From NCBI GenBank assembly GCA_964396055.1, contig CAYNDV010000186.1, forward strand, positions 1 through 7,950: a DNA stretch of 7,950 nt, read 5' to 3'. The translations under genes were made by a program, and so were the position numbers. The notes below the pieces were generated by a model. That model ran no database searches, was not told where the DNA came from, and saw only the letters and a list, made by a program, of their open reading frames with translations. The stretch is from CAYJPV01 sp964396055. Its GTDB lineage: Bacteria; Acidobacteriota; Vicinamibacteria; Vicinamibacterales; JAKQTR01. Shown here piece after piece: positions 1 to 5,895 of this stretch (the first letter of the stretch is position 1; each line of letters opens with the position of its first letter).

Positions 1-470
1 AGGGTGTCCTTCATCGTCGGGTGGCTCGCGCTCGGGTCCCAGCCCAGGCGCAGCACCGTCACGTCAACCGACCGCCGCCCGAACCGCAGCGCCTCGTGGC
101 AGCTCCACATGTAGATGTCGATCTGGCGCCCCTGCACCGCCGGGCCCGTGTCCATGATGGTATACACGCCCGCGTACTTCGACTCGGCGGCCACCTGGAT
201 CACCGATCCCACCGGCAGCAGCTGCGGGTCCGCCGCGGCCACCCCCGTGCGCACCTTCACGCCAGAGGCCGTGATCTGGCCCTTGCAGTAGGCTGTGGCC
301 GTGAAGCGGAGCCGCGCGCCCGGGGCCGGCAGTTCGGCCGTCTCGCGGTAGAGCGCGTGGCGGGCCGCGTAGCGCGAGTCGATGGTCTGCACCTGGTAGA
401 GCAGCACGAACGTCAGGGCCACCACCACCGTTGCCGCCACCTTCCGCCACCAGGAGTGAGACAGCTTCAC
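1..470 (-). CDS. 3D-domain cell-wall protein, 3' end outside window
   Basis: The first 156 codons of a small membrane-anchored protein with a 3D (Asp-Asp-Asp) domain, the double-psi barrel fold shared with MltA lytic transglycosylases and Rpf/YuiC-like peptidoglycan enzymes. A basic start (KLSHSWWRK) is followed by a membrane helix or uncleaved signal at about 11-26 (VAATVVVALTFVLLYQ). The domain starts at RFTATAYCKG (55-64) and carries D81 (VAAADPQLLPVGS), D107 (YTIMDTGPAVQG) and D118 (RQIDIYMWS), the three aspartates that name it. It ends near FGRRSVDVTVLRLG, so only a short tail is likely missing. The GTG start at 470 has GGAGG at 475-479 with a 4-nt spacer and overlaps the DUF2062 stop. 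Its likely role is peptidoglycan cleavage or remodelling on the outer face of the inner membrane. Confidence 0.9.
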   Translation of the reverse strand, partial: MKLSHSWWRKVAATVVVALTFVLLYQVQTIDSRYAARHALYRETAELPAPGARLRFTATAYCKGQITASGVKVRTGVAAADPQLLPVGSVIQVAAESKYAGVYTIMDTGPAVQGRQIDIYMWSCHEALRFGRRSVDVTVLRLGWDPSASHPTMKDT

Positions 471-985
471 GGGGCCTCCGTGTGTGGATGCCGGTGGGGG
501 AGGTGCAGGTGCCTGCGCCCGGCGACGATGACGGGGACGGCCACGACGTAGGCCACCGCACCCAGGACGACGGCGCCGATGGTGGAGCCTATCACGAACG
601 GCCACGCGAACGGCGCCACGACGTCGGCCAGGCCCCGCCAGAACGCCCCGCTGCTGACCGACAGCTCGAAGGTCCGCGCCAGGCGCTCGCCGAACTGCGG
701 GGGCGCCGTCGTCCCGAGCAGCTGCGCGCCCGCCATGGTGGCCATCGTGTAGTAGGGCACGATCAGCCAGGGCAGGTTTACGTACACCCCGGCGACGGCC
801 GCCACGCGGTTGAGGCCGAACGCGAACGCGATGGCCAGGGCCAGCACCGTGTGCAGGCCGAGCAGGGGACAGAACGCCAGGAACACTCCGACGGCGAAGG
901 CGGCCGCCGTCCGCCGCGGCGTGTCATGGGTGTGCAGCAGCAGCGTCACCCATTTCCGGGCGAGGGCCTTCGTGACGCGAATCAT
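467..985 (-). CDS. DUF2062 membrane protein
   Basis: A 172-residue membrane protein of the DUF2062 family, which has no established biochemical role. Members occur near cell-envelope or glycosyltransferase genes. The family core is visible: HTHDTPRRTAAAFAVGVFLAFCPLLGLHT (18-46), ALAIAFAFGLNRVAAVAGVYVNLPW (49-73) and an amphipathic middle, then a last hydrophobic segment at about 124-155. I expect three or four membrane helices. The last 18 residues form a short basic, histidine-rich tail (RRHLHLPHRHPH). ATG 985 is chosen because it overlaps the thiL stop in ATGA and gives the normal domain start; the open frame upstream lies within thiL and is not part of the gene. Its own stop overlaps the next start in GTGA, so all three genes look translationally coupled. 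Confidence 0.9.
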   Translation of the reverse strand: MIRVTKALARKWVTLLLHTHDTPRRTAAAFAVGVFLAFCPLLGLHTVLALAIAFAFGLNRVAAVAGVYVNLPWLIVPYYTMATMAGAQLLGTTAPPQFGERLARTFELSVSSGAFWRGLADVVAPFAWPFVIGSTIGAVVLGAVAYVVAVPVIVAGRRHLHLPHRHPHTEAP

Positions 986-1992
986 CGAAAGTGCTCGTAC
1001 CCCGCTGCCAGCGGCGTCGTCACCCCATCCTGCTCCAGACGCACCAGCCCGTCGTCGGTGACGCGTCCGATGCGTGTCAGCGGCAGGTCGCCTGCGAGGC
1101 GCTGCACGTGCGTGAAGCGCGACCGGCGCCTCCGCGACACGGTGAACAGCAGCTCGTAGTCGTCGCCGCCGCCGGCCGCGCGGCGTGCGGCATCCTCGCC
1201 CCGTCCCTCCCACCACCGTCGGGCGGCTTCCGGCACGGGCAGCGCGCCGGCGTCGAGGACGAGGCCCACGCCCGAGGCGGCGGCCAGCTGGGCGGCCCCG
1301 TCCGCGAGGCCGTCGGAGAGATCGACGCAGGCGGTGGCGGCCCGGTTCCGGCCGAGCAGCGCCCCCAGGCGCAGGCGCGGCTCGGGGGTGAGCCAGGCGG
1401 CCACGCAGGCCGCCTCCTCGTCGCTGACGGGCGCGTGTCCGGCCTGGAGCATCGCAAGGCCGGCCGCGGCGGCGCCGACGGCGCCGCTCACCCACAGGTC
1501 GTCGCCGGGGCGCGCGCCGGCCCGCGTCAACACGCGCCGCCGGCGCACACTGCCCACGGCGGTGATGTCGATGACGAGGGGGCCTGGCGACCGGGTGATG
1601 TTCCCGCCCACGAGGTGCACCTGGTGGCGCTCCGCCAGCGCCAGCAGGCCGTCCACGAGGGCTTCGAGGTCGGCCACCGGCAGGCTCGCCGGCAGGGCCA
1701 GGGAGAGCAGCGCCACGCGCGGGGCGGCGCCCATGGCGGCCAGGTCGCTGAGGTTGACGGCCAGGGCGCGGCGCCCGATGGCCGCAGGCGGGGTGAACGC
1801 GCGGTCGAAGTGCACGCCCTCCACCAGGGCGTCGGCCGTGAACACATCCATCGTGTTGCGGGCCGGCTCCACGACCGCCGCGTCGTCGCCGACGCCGACC
1901 ACCACCCAGGGCGGGGGGGCCGGCAGGCGCCGGCGGATCAGATCGATGAGCGCGTGCTCACCGGCGCTGGCGACGTTACTTGGCGTACTCAA
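982..1992 (-). CDS. thiL: thiamine-monophosphate kinase
   Basis: ThiL uses ATP to convert thiamine monophosphate to thiamine diphosphate, the last step of cofactor synthesis, in the cytoplasm. The 336-residue product has the ThiL/PurM-superfamily motifs in order: VVGVGDDAAVVEP (31-43), TADALVEGVHF (52-62), ALAVNLSDLAAMGA (76-89), LVGGNITRSPGPL (127-139), RAGARPGDDLWVSG (157-170), ACVDLSDGLADG (221-232) and GGGDDYELLFTV (274-285), ending GYEHF. The Asp-rich metal and nucleotide sites are intact. Many homologues have GGD where this has GGN at 129-131; as I recall, GGN also occurs in characterised ThiL. No ATG or GTG gives a full N-terminus, so the start is probably TTG at 1992, inside the rny 3' end, with only a weak GAGA upstream. 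The stop overlaps the next gene in ATGA. Confidence 0.95.
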   Translation of the reverse strand: MSTPSNVASAGEHALIDLIRRRLPAPPPWVVVGVGDDAAVVEPARNTMDVFTADALVEGVHFDRAFTPPAAIGRRALAVNLSDLAAMGAAPRVALLSLALPASLPVADLEALVDGLLALAERHQVHLVGGNITRSPGPLVIDITAVGSVRRRRVLTRAGARPGDDLWVSGAVGAAAAGLAMLQAGHAPVSDEEAACVAAWLTPEPRLRLGALLGRNRAATACVDLSDGLADGAAQLAAASGVGLVLDAGALPVPEAARRWWEGRGEDAARRAAGGGDDYELLFTVSRRRRSRFTHVQRLAGDLPLTRIGRVTDDGLVRLEQDGVTTPLAAGYEHFR

Positions 1993-3547
1993 CGGCCCGC
2001 GTCTCGCGGATGACCGTGACCTTGATCTGGCCCGGGTACTCGAGCTCGTTTTCGATGCGCCGGGCGATGTCCTTCGAGAGCCAGACGGCGTCTTCGTCGT
2101 TCACCTTCTCGCTCTCGACCATGATGCGGATCTCGCGTCCGGCCTGCAGGGCGAAGGCCTTGGACACGCCCTTGAACGAGTCGGCGATGCCCTCGAGCTT
2201 TTCGAGCCGCTTCACGTACGACTCGAGGATGTCGCGGCGCGCCCCGGGCCGCGCTGCGGAGATCGCGTCGGCCGACTGGACGATCATGGCCTCGAGCGAG
2301 GGCCAGTCGATGTCCATGTGGTGGGCGGCCACGGCGTCGAGCACCGGCTTCGACTCGCCGTGCTTGCGCAGGAAGTCGAGGCCGATCTCGAGGTGCGTGC
2401 CCTGCATCTCGCGGTCGATGGCCTTGCCGATGTCGTGGAGGAACGCGGCGCGCACGGCCACGTGGGCCTGCAGGCCCAGTTCGCGCGCCATGATGCCTGC
2501 CAGGAAGGCCACTTCCTTCGAGTGCGACAGCACGTTCTGGCCGTACGACGTCCGGTACTTCAGCCGGCCCATCAGGCGCAGCACGTCCGGGTGCAGGTCG
2601 TGGAGGCCCAGTTCGAAGGCCGCGGCCTCGCCCTCGCGGCGCACTTCCTCCTCGAGTTCGGAGCGGACCTTGTCCACGACTTCTTCGATGCGCGCCGGGT
2701 GGATCCGGCCGTCCTCGATCAGCCGTTCGATCGCCTGCTTGGCGATCTCCCGGCGGAACGGATCGAAGCCCGACAGGATGATCGCGCCCGGCGTGTCGTC
2801 GACGATGAGGTCGACGCCCGTGGCGATTTCGAGGGCGCGGATGTTGCGGCCCTCGCGGCCGATGATGCGGCCCTTCAGGTCGTCGCTCGGCAGGTCGACC
2901 ACCGACACGGTGGTCTCGACGGCGTGCTCGGCGGCGCTGCGCTGGATGGCTTCCGTGATGTACTGGCGGGCCTTGGCGGCCGCCGACTCGCGGGCCTCGG
3001 CGTCGAGGCGCTTGACCAGGTTGGCGGCATCGCGGCGGGCGTCCGACTCGATCTGCTTCAGCAGCAGGTCCCGCGCCTCGTCGGCGGTCAGGCTGGCCAC
3101 CCGCTGGAGCTCGCGCTGCTGGTCGGCGACGAGCTTCTCGTAGCGTGCCGCCAGTTCGGCCGACTGCTTGTCGCGGCGGGCCAGGGCCTGCTCCAGCGTC
3201 CGGGCGTCGCGCTCGCGCTGGTCGACCGCCGAGACGCGCTCGGCCAGCTTCTCCTCGCGCCGGGCGAGGGTCTGCTCGAGCCCCGTCAGCTGCTGCTGTC
3301 GGTCCCGGGCCTGTTTCTCCGCCTCCAGCCGGAACTCGTGGGTGCGTTCCTTGGCCTCGAGGAGGGCCTCTTTCTTCAGGGATTCCGCGTCGCGCTCGGC
3401 CTCGCGCCGCAGGCGGGCGGCGTCTTCTTCCGCGCGGCCCACCACCTCGGTGGCTACGCGCCGGCGCGCTCGCAGCCAGATGACGAACCAGACGCCGCCG
3501 ACCACGGCCGTGATGACCGCGTCGATGACGTACATCGTGTATTCCAT
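1976..3547 (-). CDS. rny: ribonuclease Y
   Basis: RNase Y is a membrane-anchored endoribonuclease that starts bulk mRNA decay and riboswitch turnover. The product is 523 aa, the usual size. A transmembrane helix spans about 6-25 (YVIDAVITAVVGGVWFVIWL). A long charged coiled coil runs about 33-190. The KH domain is at about 213-280, with its RNA-binding loop IIGREGRNIRALE (228-240). The HD domain follows, with H342 (LSHSKE), H371-D372 (FLHDIGK), H409-H410 and D426, so the metal site is intact. The C-terminus has the family ending YPGQIKVTVIRE. ATG 3547 is preceded by AGGAGG (3552-3557) with a 4-nt spacer and places the membrane helix at the N-terminus. A second ATG four codons in is less well placed. 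The frame stays open upstream to 3763, but that part is 6S RNA and leader. The 3' end overlaps the thiL start by 17 bp. Confidence 0.97.
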   Translation of the reverse strand: MEYTMYVIDAVITAVVGGVWFVIWLRARRRVATEVVGRAEEDAARLRREAERDAESLKKEALLEAKERTHEFRLEAEKQARDRQQQLTGLEQTLARREEKLAERVSAVDQRERDARTLEQALARRDKQSAELAARYEKLVADQQRELQRVASLTADEARDLLLKQIESDARRDAANLVKRLDAEARESAAAKARQYITEAIQRSAAEHAVETTVSVVDLPSDDLKGRIIGREGRNIRALEIATGVDLIVDDTPGAIILSGFDPFRREIAKQAIERLIEDGRIHPARIEEVVDKVRSELEEEVRREGEAAAFELGLHDLHPDVLRLMGRLKYRTSYGQNVLSHSKEVAFLAGIMARELGLQAHVAVRAAFLHDIGKAIDREMQGTHLEIGLDFLRKHGESKPVLDAVAAHHMDIDWPSLEAMIVQSADAISAARPGARRDILESYVKRLEKLEGIADSFKGVSKAFALQAGREIRIMVESEKVNDEDAVWLSKDIARRIENELEYPGQIKVTVIRETRAVEYAK

Positions 3548-3644
3548 GCCGCCTCCTTTCGAGGCCAGGGCAGGAAGCCTCGCGGGACACGGGCCCGGGC
3601 GCGCCGCGCCCCCGCGCTGCAGGCAGCCGAGGGAAGGAATGAGA
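3548..3644 (-). other. rny leader between 6S RNA and rny
   Basis: About 100 nt separate the estimated 6S 3' end from the rny start. It holds the inverted repeat GGGCGCG/CGCGCCC (3597-3611, single-base centre) next to a second palindrome GGGCCC, and the rny Shine-Dalgarno AGGAGG at 3552-3557. There is no U-tract after the inverted repeats, so they do not look like an intrinsic terminator. I see no convincing separate rny promoter, so rny may be read through from the ssrS promoter. Confidence 0.5.
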
Positions 3645-3836
3645 TAAAGGTCCCCGCTTTGCCGTGTGGGGAGGTCGATGAACCTGCTAGAGCAGGTGGG
3701 ACCGCTCAAAAGCCCGGCTTCAGGCTTCCTCGGCTCGGAGGCATGCACACCGCCAGGCATCACAGTCCGCTTGGGTGAAACGTTGGCTCAAACGAGCCTC
3801 CGCACATCACGCGCAAAGCAGGGAACCACTGATGTC
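3645..3836 (-). ncRNA. ssrS: 6S RNA
   Basis: 6S RNA mimics an open promoter and sequesters sigma70 RNA polymerase in stationary phase. At about 190 nt it fits the usual 180-200. The ends pair: GGTTCCCTGCTTTGC (3827-3813) with GCAAAGCGGGGACC (3662-3649), with one G-U pair and one bulged base. The central bubble contains GAGCCAACGTTTCA, resembling the E. coli GAGCCGATATTTCA. The apical arm has GTGCATGCCTC, a short loop and GAGGAAGCCTGAA, close to the E. coli GAGCATGC...GAGAAGCCTTAA. A perfect hairpin ACCTGC-TCTA-GCAGGT (3697-3682) sits in the 3' side of the bubble, where E. coli 6S also has one. It has its own promoter and lies between zapA and rny. The exact ends are estimated; no U-rich terminator follows, so the 3' end may be made by processing. 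Confidence 0.88.
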
Positions 3837-3843
3837 CACGCCC

Positions 3844-3873
3844 ATCTTAGACGTGGCGGCAGGCGGGGGTCAA
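3844..3873 (-). promoter_or_regulatory. sigma70-type promoter for 6S RNA
   Basis: On the minus strand, TTGACC (3873-3868) and TAAGAT (3849-3844) are separated by 18 nt, a near-consensus housekeeping promoter in an otherwise very GC-rich spacer. Predicted initiation is at about 3838-3835, just ahead of the 5' arm of the 6S closing stem. It is the clearest promoter in the window. Confidence 0.8.
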
Positions 3874-3904
3874 CGAAAAGGACGCGGGGTGGGGGCCCGG
3901 TCGT

Positions 3905-4192
3905 TCAGGCTTCGAGCGCCTGATCGATCAGCCGTTCGAGGCGTTCGGCGCGGGCCGTGAGGGCCGACAGGGTGCCGTCCCCGAGCCCGCGCGCGCGGAA
4001 GAGCTCGTCGGTGAGATTGAGGGCGGCCACCAGCGCCACCCGCAGCGCGTCGCTGCCCGGGGTGACGTCCTCGGCCGCCCGCATCTTCTCGTCGACGTAC
4101 GTCGCCAGCTGCTGGACGTACCGTTCGTCCAGCGTGCTCCGGACAGGGAACCGCTGTCCGAGGATTTCGACGGGCACCAGGCCATCGGCCAT
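3905..4192 (-). CDS. zapA: cell division protein ZapA
   Basis: ZapA binds FtsZ and bundles its protofilaments at the division site. The 95-residue product has the full family signature: VEILGQRFPVRSTLDERYVQQLATYVDEKM in the globular head (about 8-37), then a conserved DALRVALVAALNLTDELFRAR stretch (48-68), and a C-terminal helix (LTARAERLERLIDQAL) that forms the tetramer coiled coil. ATG 4192 is the natural start because VEILGQ follows directly, although its Shine-Dalgarno sequence is weak. That fits coupling to zapB, which ends 14 nt upstream. Downstream lies 6S RNA, an arrangement also known in Gammaproteobacteria, where zapA and ssrS are adjacent. No clear terminator is seen between the zapA stop and the ssrS promoter. 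Confidence 0.95.
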   Translation of the reverse strand: MADGLVPVEILGQRFPVRSTLDERYVQQLATYVDEKMRAAEDVTPGSDALRVALVAALNLTDELFRARGLGDGTLSALTARAERLERLIDQALEA

Positions 4193-4206
4193 CGTCGTGC
4201 CCGCGG

Positions 4207-4482
4207 CTAGAGGTTGAGGCCCTCGAGCTGTTCGAGGAGCGAGCTGACCCGGCCGCGGATCTGGTCCCGCTCCTCTTTCAGGCTGCCCACGAGGGCCGAG
4301 GCCTGCTCGGCCTCCTGGAGGCGCGCGCGGGCGGCCTCCAGGTCCCTCGTGAGGCGGACGGTCTCTTCGGCCATGCGGGCCTGTTCGGTCCGCATGCGCC
4401 CGACCAGAGCGACCAGCAGCTTCACTTTCTCCTCGAGCCGGTCAAAGGCTTCGATCTCGACGGTCTGTCCAGTTCTGGCCAT
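4207..4482 (-). CDS. zapB: ZapB-like coiled-coil cell division protein
   Basis: A 91-residue, almost wholly helical protein with heptad spacing throughout (about 10-88): FDRLEEKVKLLVALVGRMR, then RMAEETVRLTRDLEAARARLQ, ending ERDQIRGRVSSLLEQLEGLNL. The pattern, with a C-terminal LLEQLEGL helix, is the one seen in small DUF904/ZapB-type proteins encoded next to zapA. ZapB-type proteins stabilise the FtsZ ring through ZapA. ATG 4482 has GGGGAG at 4488-4493, 5 nt upstream. It lies 32 nt after rplT and its stop is 14 nt before the zapA start, so it is probably co-transcribed with both. Coiled coils evolve freely, so the family name rests on size, helix pattern and the zapA neighbour rather than on a unique motif. 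Confidence 0.72.
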   Translation of the reverse strand: MARTGQTVEIEAFDRLEEKVKLLVALVGRMRTEQARMAEETVRLTRDLEAARARLQEAEQASALVGSLKEERDQIRGRVSSLLEQLEGLNL

Positions 4483-4514
4483 TGGTGCTCCCCAGTGCGG
4501 CTGCCGGGCGCGCC

Positions 4515-4886
4515 CTACGCGGCGCTCTTGGCCTCGATGGCCTTGCGCGCCTGCTCGACGATCTGCGTGAAGGCCGGCGCGTCGGCGACGGCGATCTCGG
4601 CGAGGTGCTTGCGATCGATCTCGATGTTCGCGAGCTTGAGGCCCTGGATGAGCTGGCGGTACGTGAAGTTGTTCTCACGGGCCGCCGCGTTGATGCGCAC
4701 GATCCAGAGGCGCCGGAAATCGCGCTTCTTGTTGCGGCGGCCGACAAACGCGTACTTCAGCGCCTTGTCGACAGCCTGCTGCGCGGACCGGTACAGCTTG
4801 CTCTTGGTGAGGAAATACCCTTTGGCACGCGACAGGAGCCGCTTCCGCTTGGCTCGCCGGACGGTGCCACGCTTGACTCTCGGCAT
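4515..4886 (-). CDS. rplT: large ribosomal subunit protein bL20
   Basis: bL20 binds 23S rRNA early in 50S assembly and in several bacteria also represses its own operon by binding the mRNA. The 123-residue product carries the family's basic N-terminal extension (MPRVKRGTVRRAKRKRLLSR), then AKGYF, a Y-RSA-QAV-KA-KYAFVGRR stretch, KKRDFRRLWI-RINAA and the C-terminal TYRQLIQGLKLANIEIDRK. It is a few residues longer than the E. coli protein, through an alanine-rich C-terminus. ATG 4886 has AGGGAG about 7-8 nt upstream (4894-4899). The spacer ahead of it is unusually long and structured, and zapB follows after 32 nt. The pheS-pheT pair that often follows rplT is absent. Confidence 0.97.
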   Translation of the reverse strand: MPRVKRGTVRRAKRKRLLSRAKGYFLTKSKLYRSAQQAVDKALKYAFVGRRNKKRDFRRLWIVRINAAARENNFTYRQLIQGLKLANIEIDRKHLAEIAVADAPAFTQIVEQARKAIEAKSAA

Positions 4887-5007
4887 GATCGTTCTCCCTG
4901 ATCAACCACCTGACGGTGGCGGGACGCCTCGGCGTCCCTGGTCACCCGGGTCCGTTCGCGGGGGGTGGCATCCCCGTCTCGCTGGACGCCCGGGCACGTG
5001 TGCCAGC
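4886..5007 (-). promoter_or_regulatory. structured rpmI-rplT spacer (candidate cis-regulatory RNA)
   Basis: The gap between rpmI and rplT is far longer than other gaps in the cluster (25-36 nt) and is dense in inverted repeats on the minus strand. These are GCTGG/CCAGC (5003-5007 with 4981-4985), GGGG/CCCC around ATGCCA (4962-4975), GGGACGCC-GA-GGCGTCCC (4938-4921), and CCACC-TGAC-GGTGG read on the plus strand (4906-4919). TGATC/GATCA (4904-4900 with 4890-4886) encloses the rplT Shine-Dalgarno sequence in a 9-nt loop. The segment GGCGTCC occurs twice (4990-4984 and 4928-4922), and both copies can pair with GGACGCC at 4937-4931, giving two mutually exclusive folds. No U-tract follows any hairpin, so termination is unlikely; control of rplT translation or RNA processing is the more natural reading. 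The function is inferred. Confidence 0.45.
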
Positions 5008-5008
5008 C

Positions 5009-5206
5009 CTATTTGTAGGGCAGCATCCGCTCCAGCGTGGCCTGGTCCGCATCCGACACGATGACGGCCTTGGTCAGCTGGCGCTTGCGCTTCGTGGTCT
5101 TGCTGGTGAGGATATGGCGCTTGAACGCCGATCCCCGCTTGAACTTCCCGGTCGCCGTCTTCTTGAAGCGCTTGGCGGCACCGCGATGGGTCTTCAGCTT
5201 GGGCAT
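5009..5206 (-). CDS. rpmI: large ribosomal subunit protein bL35
   Basis: A 65-residue, highly basic protein of the 50S subunit, the standard length for bL35. The family pattern is plain: MPKLKTHRGAAKRFKKTATGKFKR, then the AFKRHILTSKTTKRKRQL core and a C-terminal LERMLPYK. It starts at ATG 5206, 36 nt after the infC stop, with AGGAG about 11 nt upstream and a second GGAG closer in. It is the third gene of the thrS-infC-rpmI-rplT cluster. In E. coli L20 represses translation of this gene pair. Here the structured spacer lies after rpmI, ahead of rplT, so if such control exists its site may differ. Confidence 0.97.
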   Translation of the reverse strand: MPKLKTHRGAAKRFKKTATGKFKRGSAFKRHILTSKTTKRKRQLTKAVIVSDADQATLERMLPYK

Positions 5207-5242
5207 GACTCCGTACTCTCCTGCTTCGGTCCTCGCCGCCGA

Positions 5243-5890
5243 TCAGGCGGTCGGGTTGGTTGCGGGCTCGTCGGCCTCCGGGGCGTCGGCTCCCGGGGCG
5301 TCGGCTCCCGGGGCCGCCGGCCGCGGCGCCCGCGGGGCCGCGTGGCCCTTCCCGCCGGCCTTGCGGGCCAGGATCACGTGGATCGTGTTGCCCTCCCGGC
5401 GCGGCATGTTCTCGGCGACGGCCACCTCCTGCAGCTCCTCGAGGAGGCGCTCCAGGATGCGCTGGCCGATTTCGGGGTGCGCCATCTCGCGCCCCCGGAA
5501 GAAGATCGTCGCCTTGACCTTGTCCCCGTCCAGGAGAAACCGCTCGATGTGTTTCTTCTTGAACTGGTAGTCGTGCTCGTCGACCTTCGGCCGGAACTTG
5601 ATCTCCTTGACCTCAATCACCTTCTGGTGCTTGCGGGCCTCCCGGGTGCGCTTCTGCTCCTGGTACTGGAACTTCCCGAAGTCCATGATGCGGCAGACCG
5701 GGGGGACGGCGGCCGCGGCCACCTCCACCAGGTCGAGCCCCTTGGACCGGGCCAGCGCCAGGGCCTGCTGCGGCGGCATGATGCCGAGCTGCGCGCCCGT
5801 GTCATCGATCACCCGGATCTCCCGCACGCGGATGCGCTCGTTCACCCGGGTGCGTTCTTCGCGGCGCGGACCAGAACGTTCGAAAGCGAT
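5243..5890 (-). CDS. infC: translation initiation factor IF-3, probable AUC start
   Basis: IF-3 binds the 30S subunit, blocks premature 50S joining and proofreads the start codon and initiator tRNA. The N-terminal domain is clear (NERIRVREIRVIDDTG, then GIMPPQQALALA and the VCRIMDFGKFQYQ signature). The basic linker (KRTREARKHQK) and the C-terminal domain (EIKFRPKVDEHDYQFK to NTIHVILARK) follow. I place the start at the ATC at 5890-5888 (215 aa): it has AGGGAGG at 5896-5902, 5 nt upstream, and adds AFERSGPRREERTR before the conserved NERIR. The only conventional in-frame alternative is GTG at 5845 (200 aa), which lacks a good Shine-Dalgarno sequence. IF-3 genes in other bacteria are known for AUU-type starts used in autoregulation. 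The last ~38 residues are an Ala/Pro/Asp-rich, probably disordered tail outside the family core, containing a short GADAP repeat. Confidence 0.95.
   Translation of the reverse strand: MAFERSGPRREERTRVNERIRVREIRVIDDTGAQLGIMPPQQALALARSKGLDLVEVAAAAVPPVCRIMDFGKFQYQEQKRTREARKHQKVIEVKEIKFRPKVDEHDYQFKKKHIERFLLDGDKVKATIFFRGREMAHPEIGQRILERLLEELQEVAVAENMPRREGNTIHVILARKAGGKGHAAPRAPRPAAPGADAPGADAPEADEPATNPTA
5280..5309 (-). repeat. 15-bp tandem repeat in the infC 3' end
   Basis: Two perfect head-to-tail copies of a 15-bp unit (plus strand ggggcgtcggctccc at 5280-5294 and 5295-5309), with a degenerate copy on the low-coordinate side (5263-5279). The unit is five codons long, so it encodes the repeated GADAP in the IF-3 tail and keeps the frame. 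It probably arose by slippage in a region with little constraint. Confidence 0.8.
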
Positions 5891-5895
5891 ATGCG

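Noticed and set aside
431..1159. Plus-strand frame opposite the DUF2062 and 3D-domain genes
   Set aside because: It is rich in Arg, Gly and His, has no motif, and is antisense to two well-supported genes.
986..1495. Upstream extension of the DUF2062 protein to about 342 residues
   Set aside because: The added part is an Arg-rich shadow frame within thiL; the ATGA overlap at 985 gives the proper domain start.
3597..3611. GGGCGCG/CGCGCCC inverted repeat as a terminator for 6S RNA
   Set aside because: There is no U-tract after it on the minus strand and the centre is one base, so it is not a standard intrinsic terminator.
3548..3763. Upstream extension of rny by 72 codons
   Set aside because: The extension would run through the 3' half of 6S RNA and a Pro/Arg-rich leader. 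ATG 3547 has AGGAGG and puts the membrane helix at the N-terminus, as is normal for RNase Y.
1334..3778. Very long open frame on the plus strand (about 814 codons)
   Set aside because: It lies antisense to thiL, rny and 6S RNA, all strongly supported. Its translation shows no family and is dominated by Arg/Asp/Leu/Val-rich mirror sequence expected opposite GC-rich codons.
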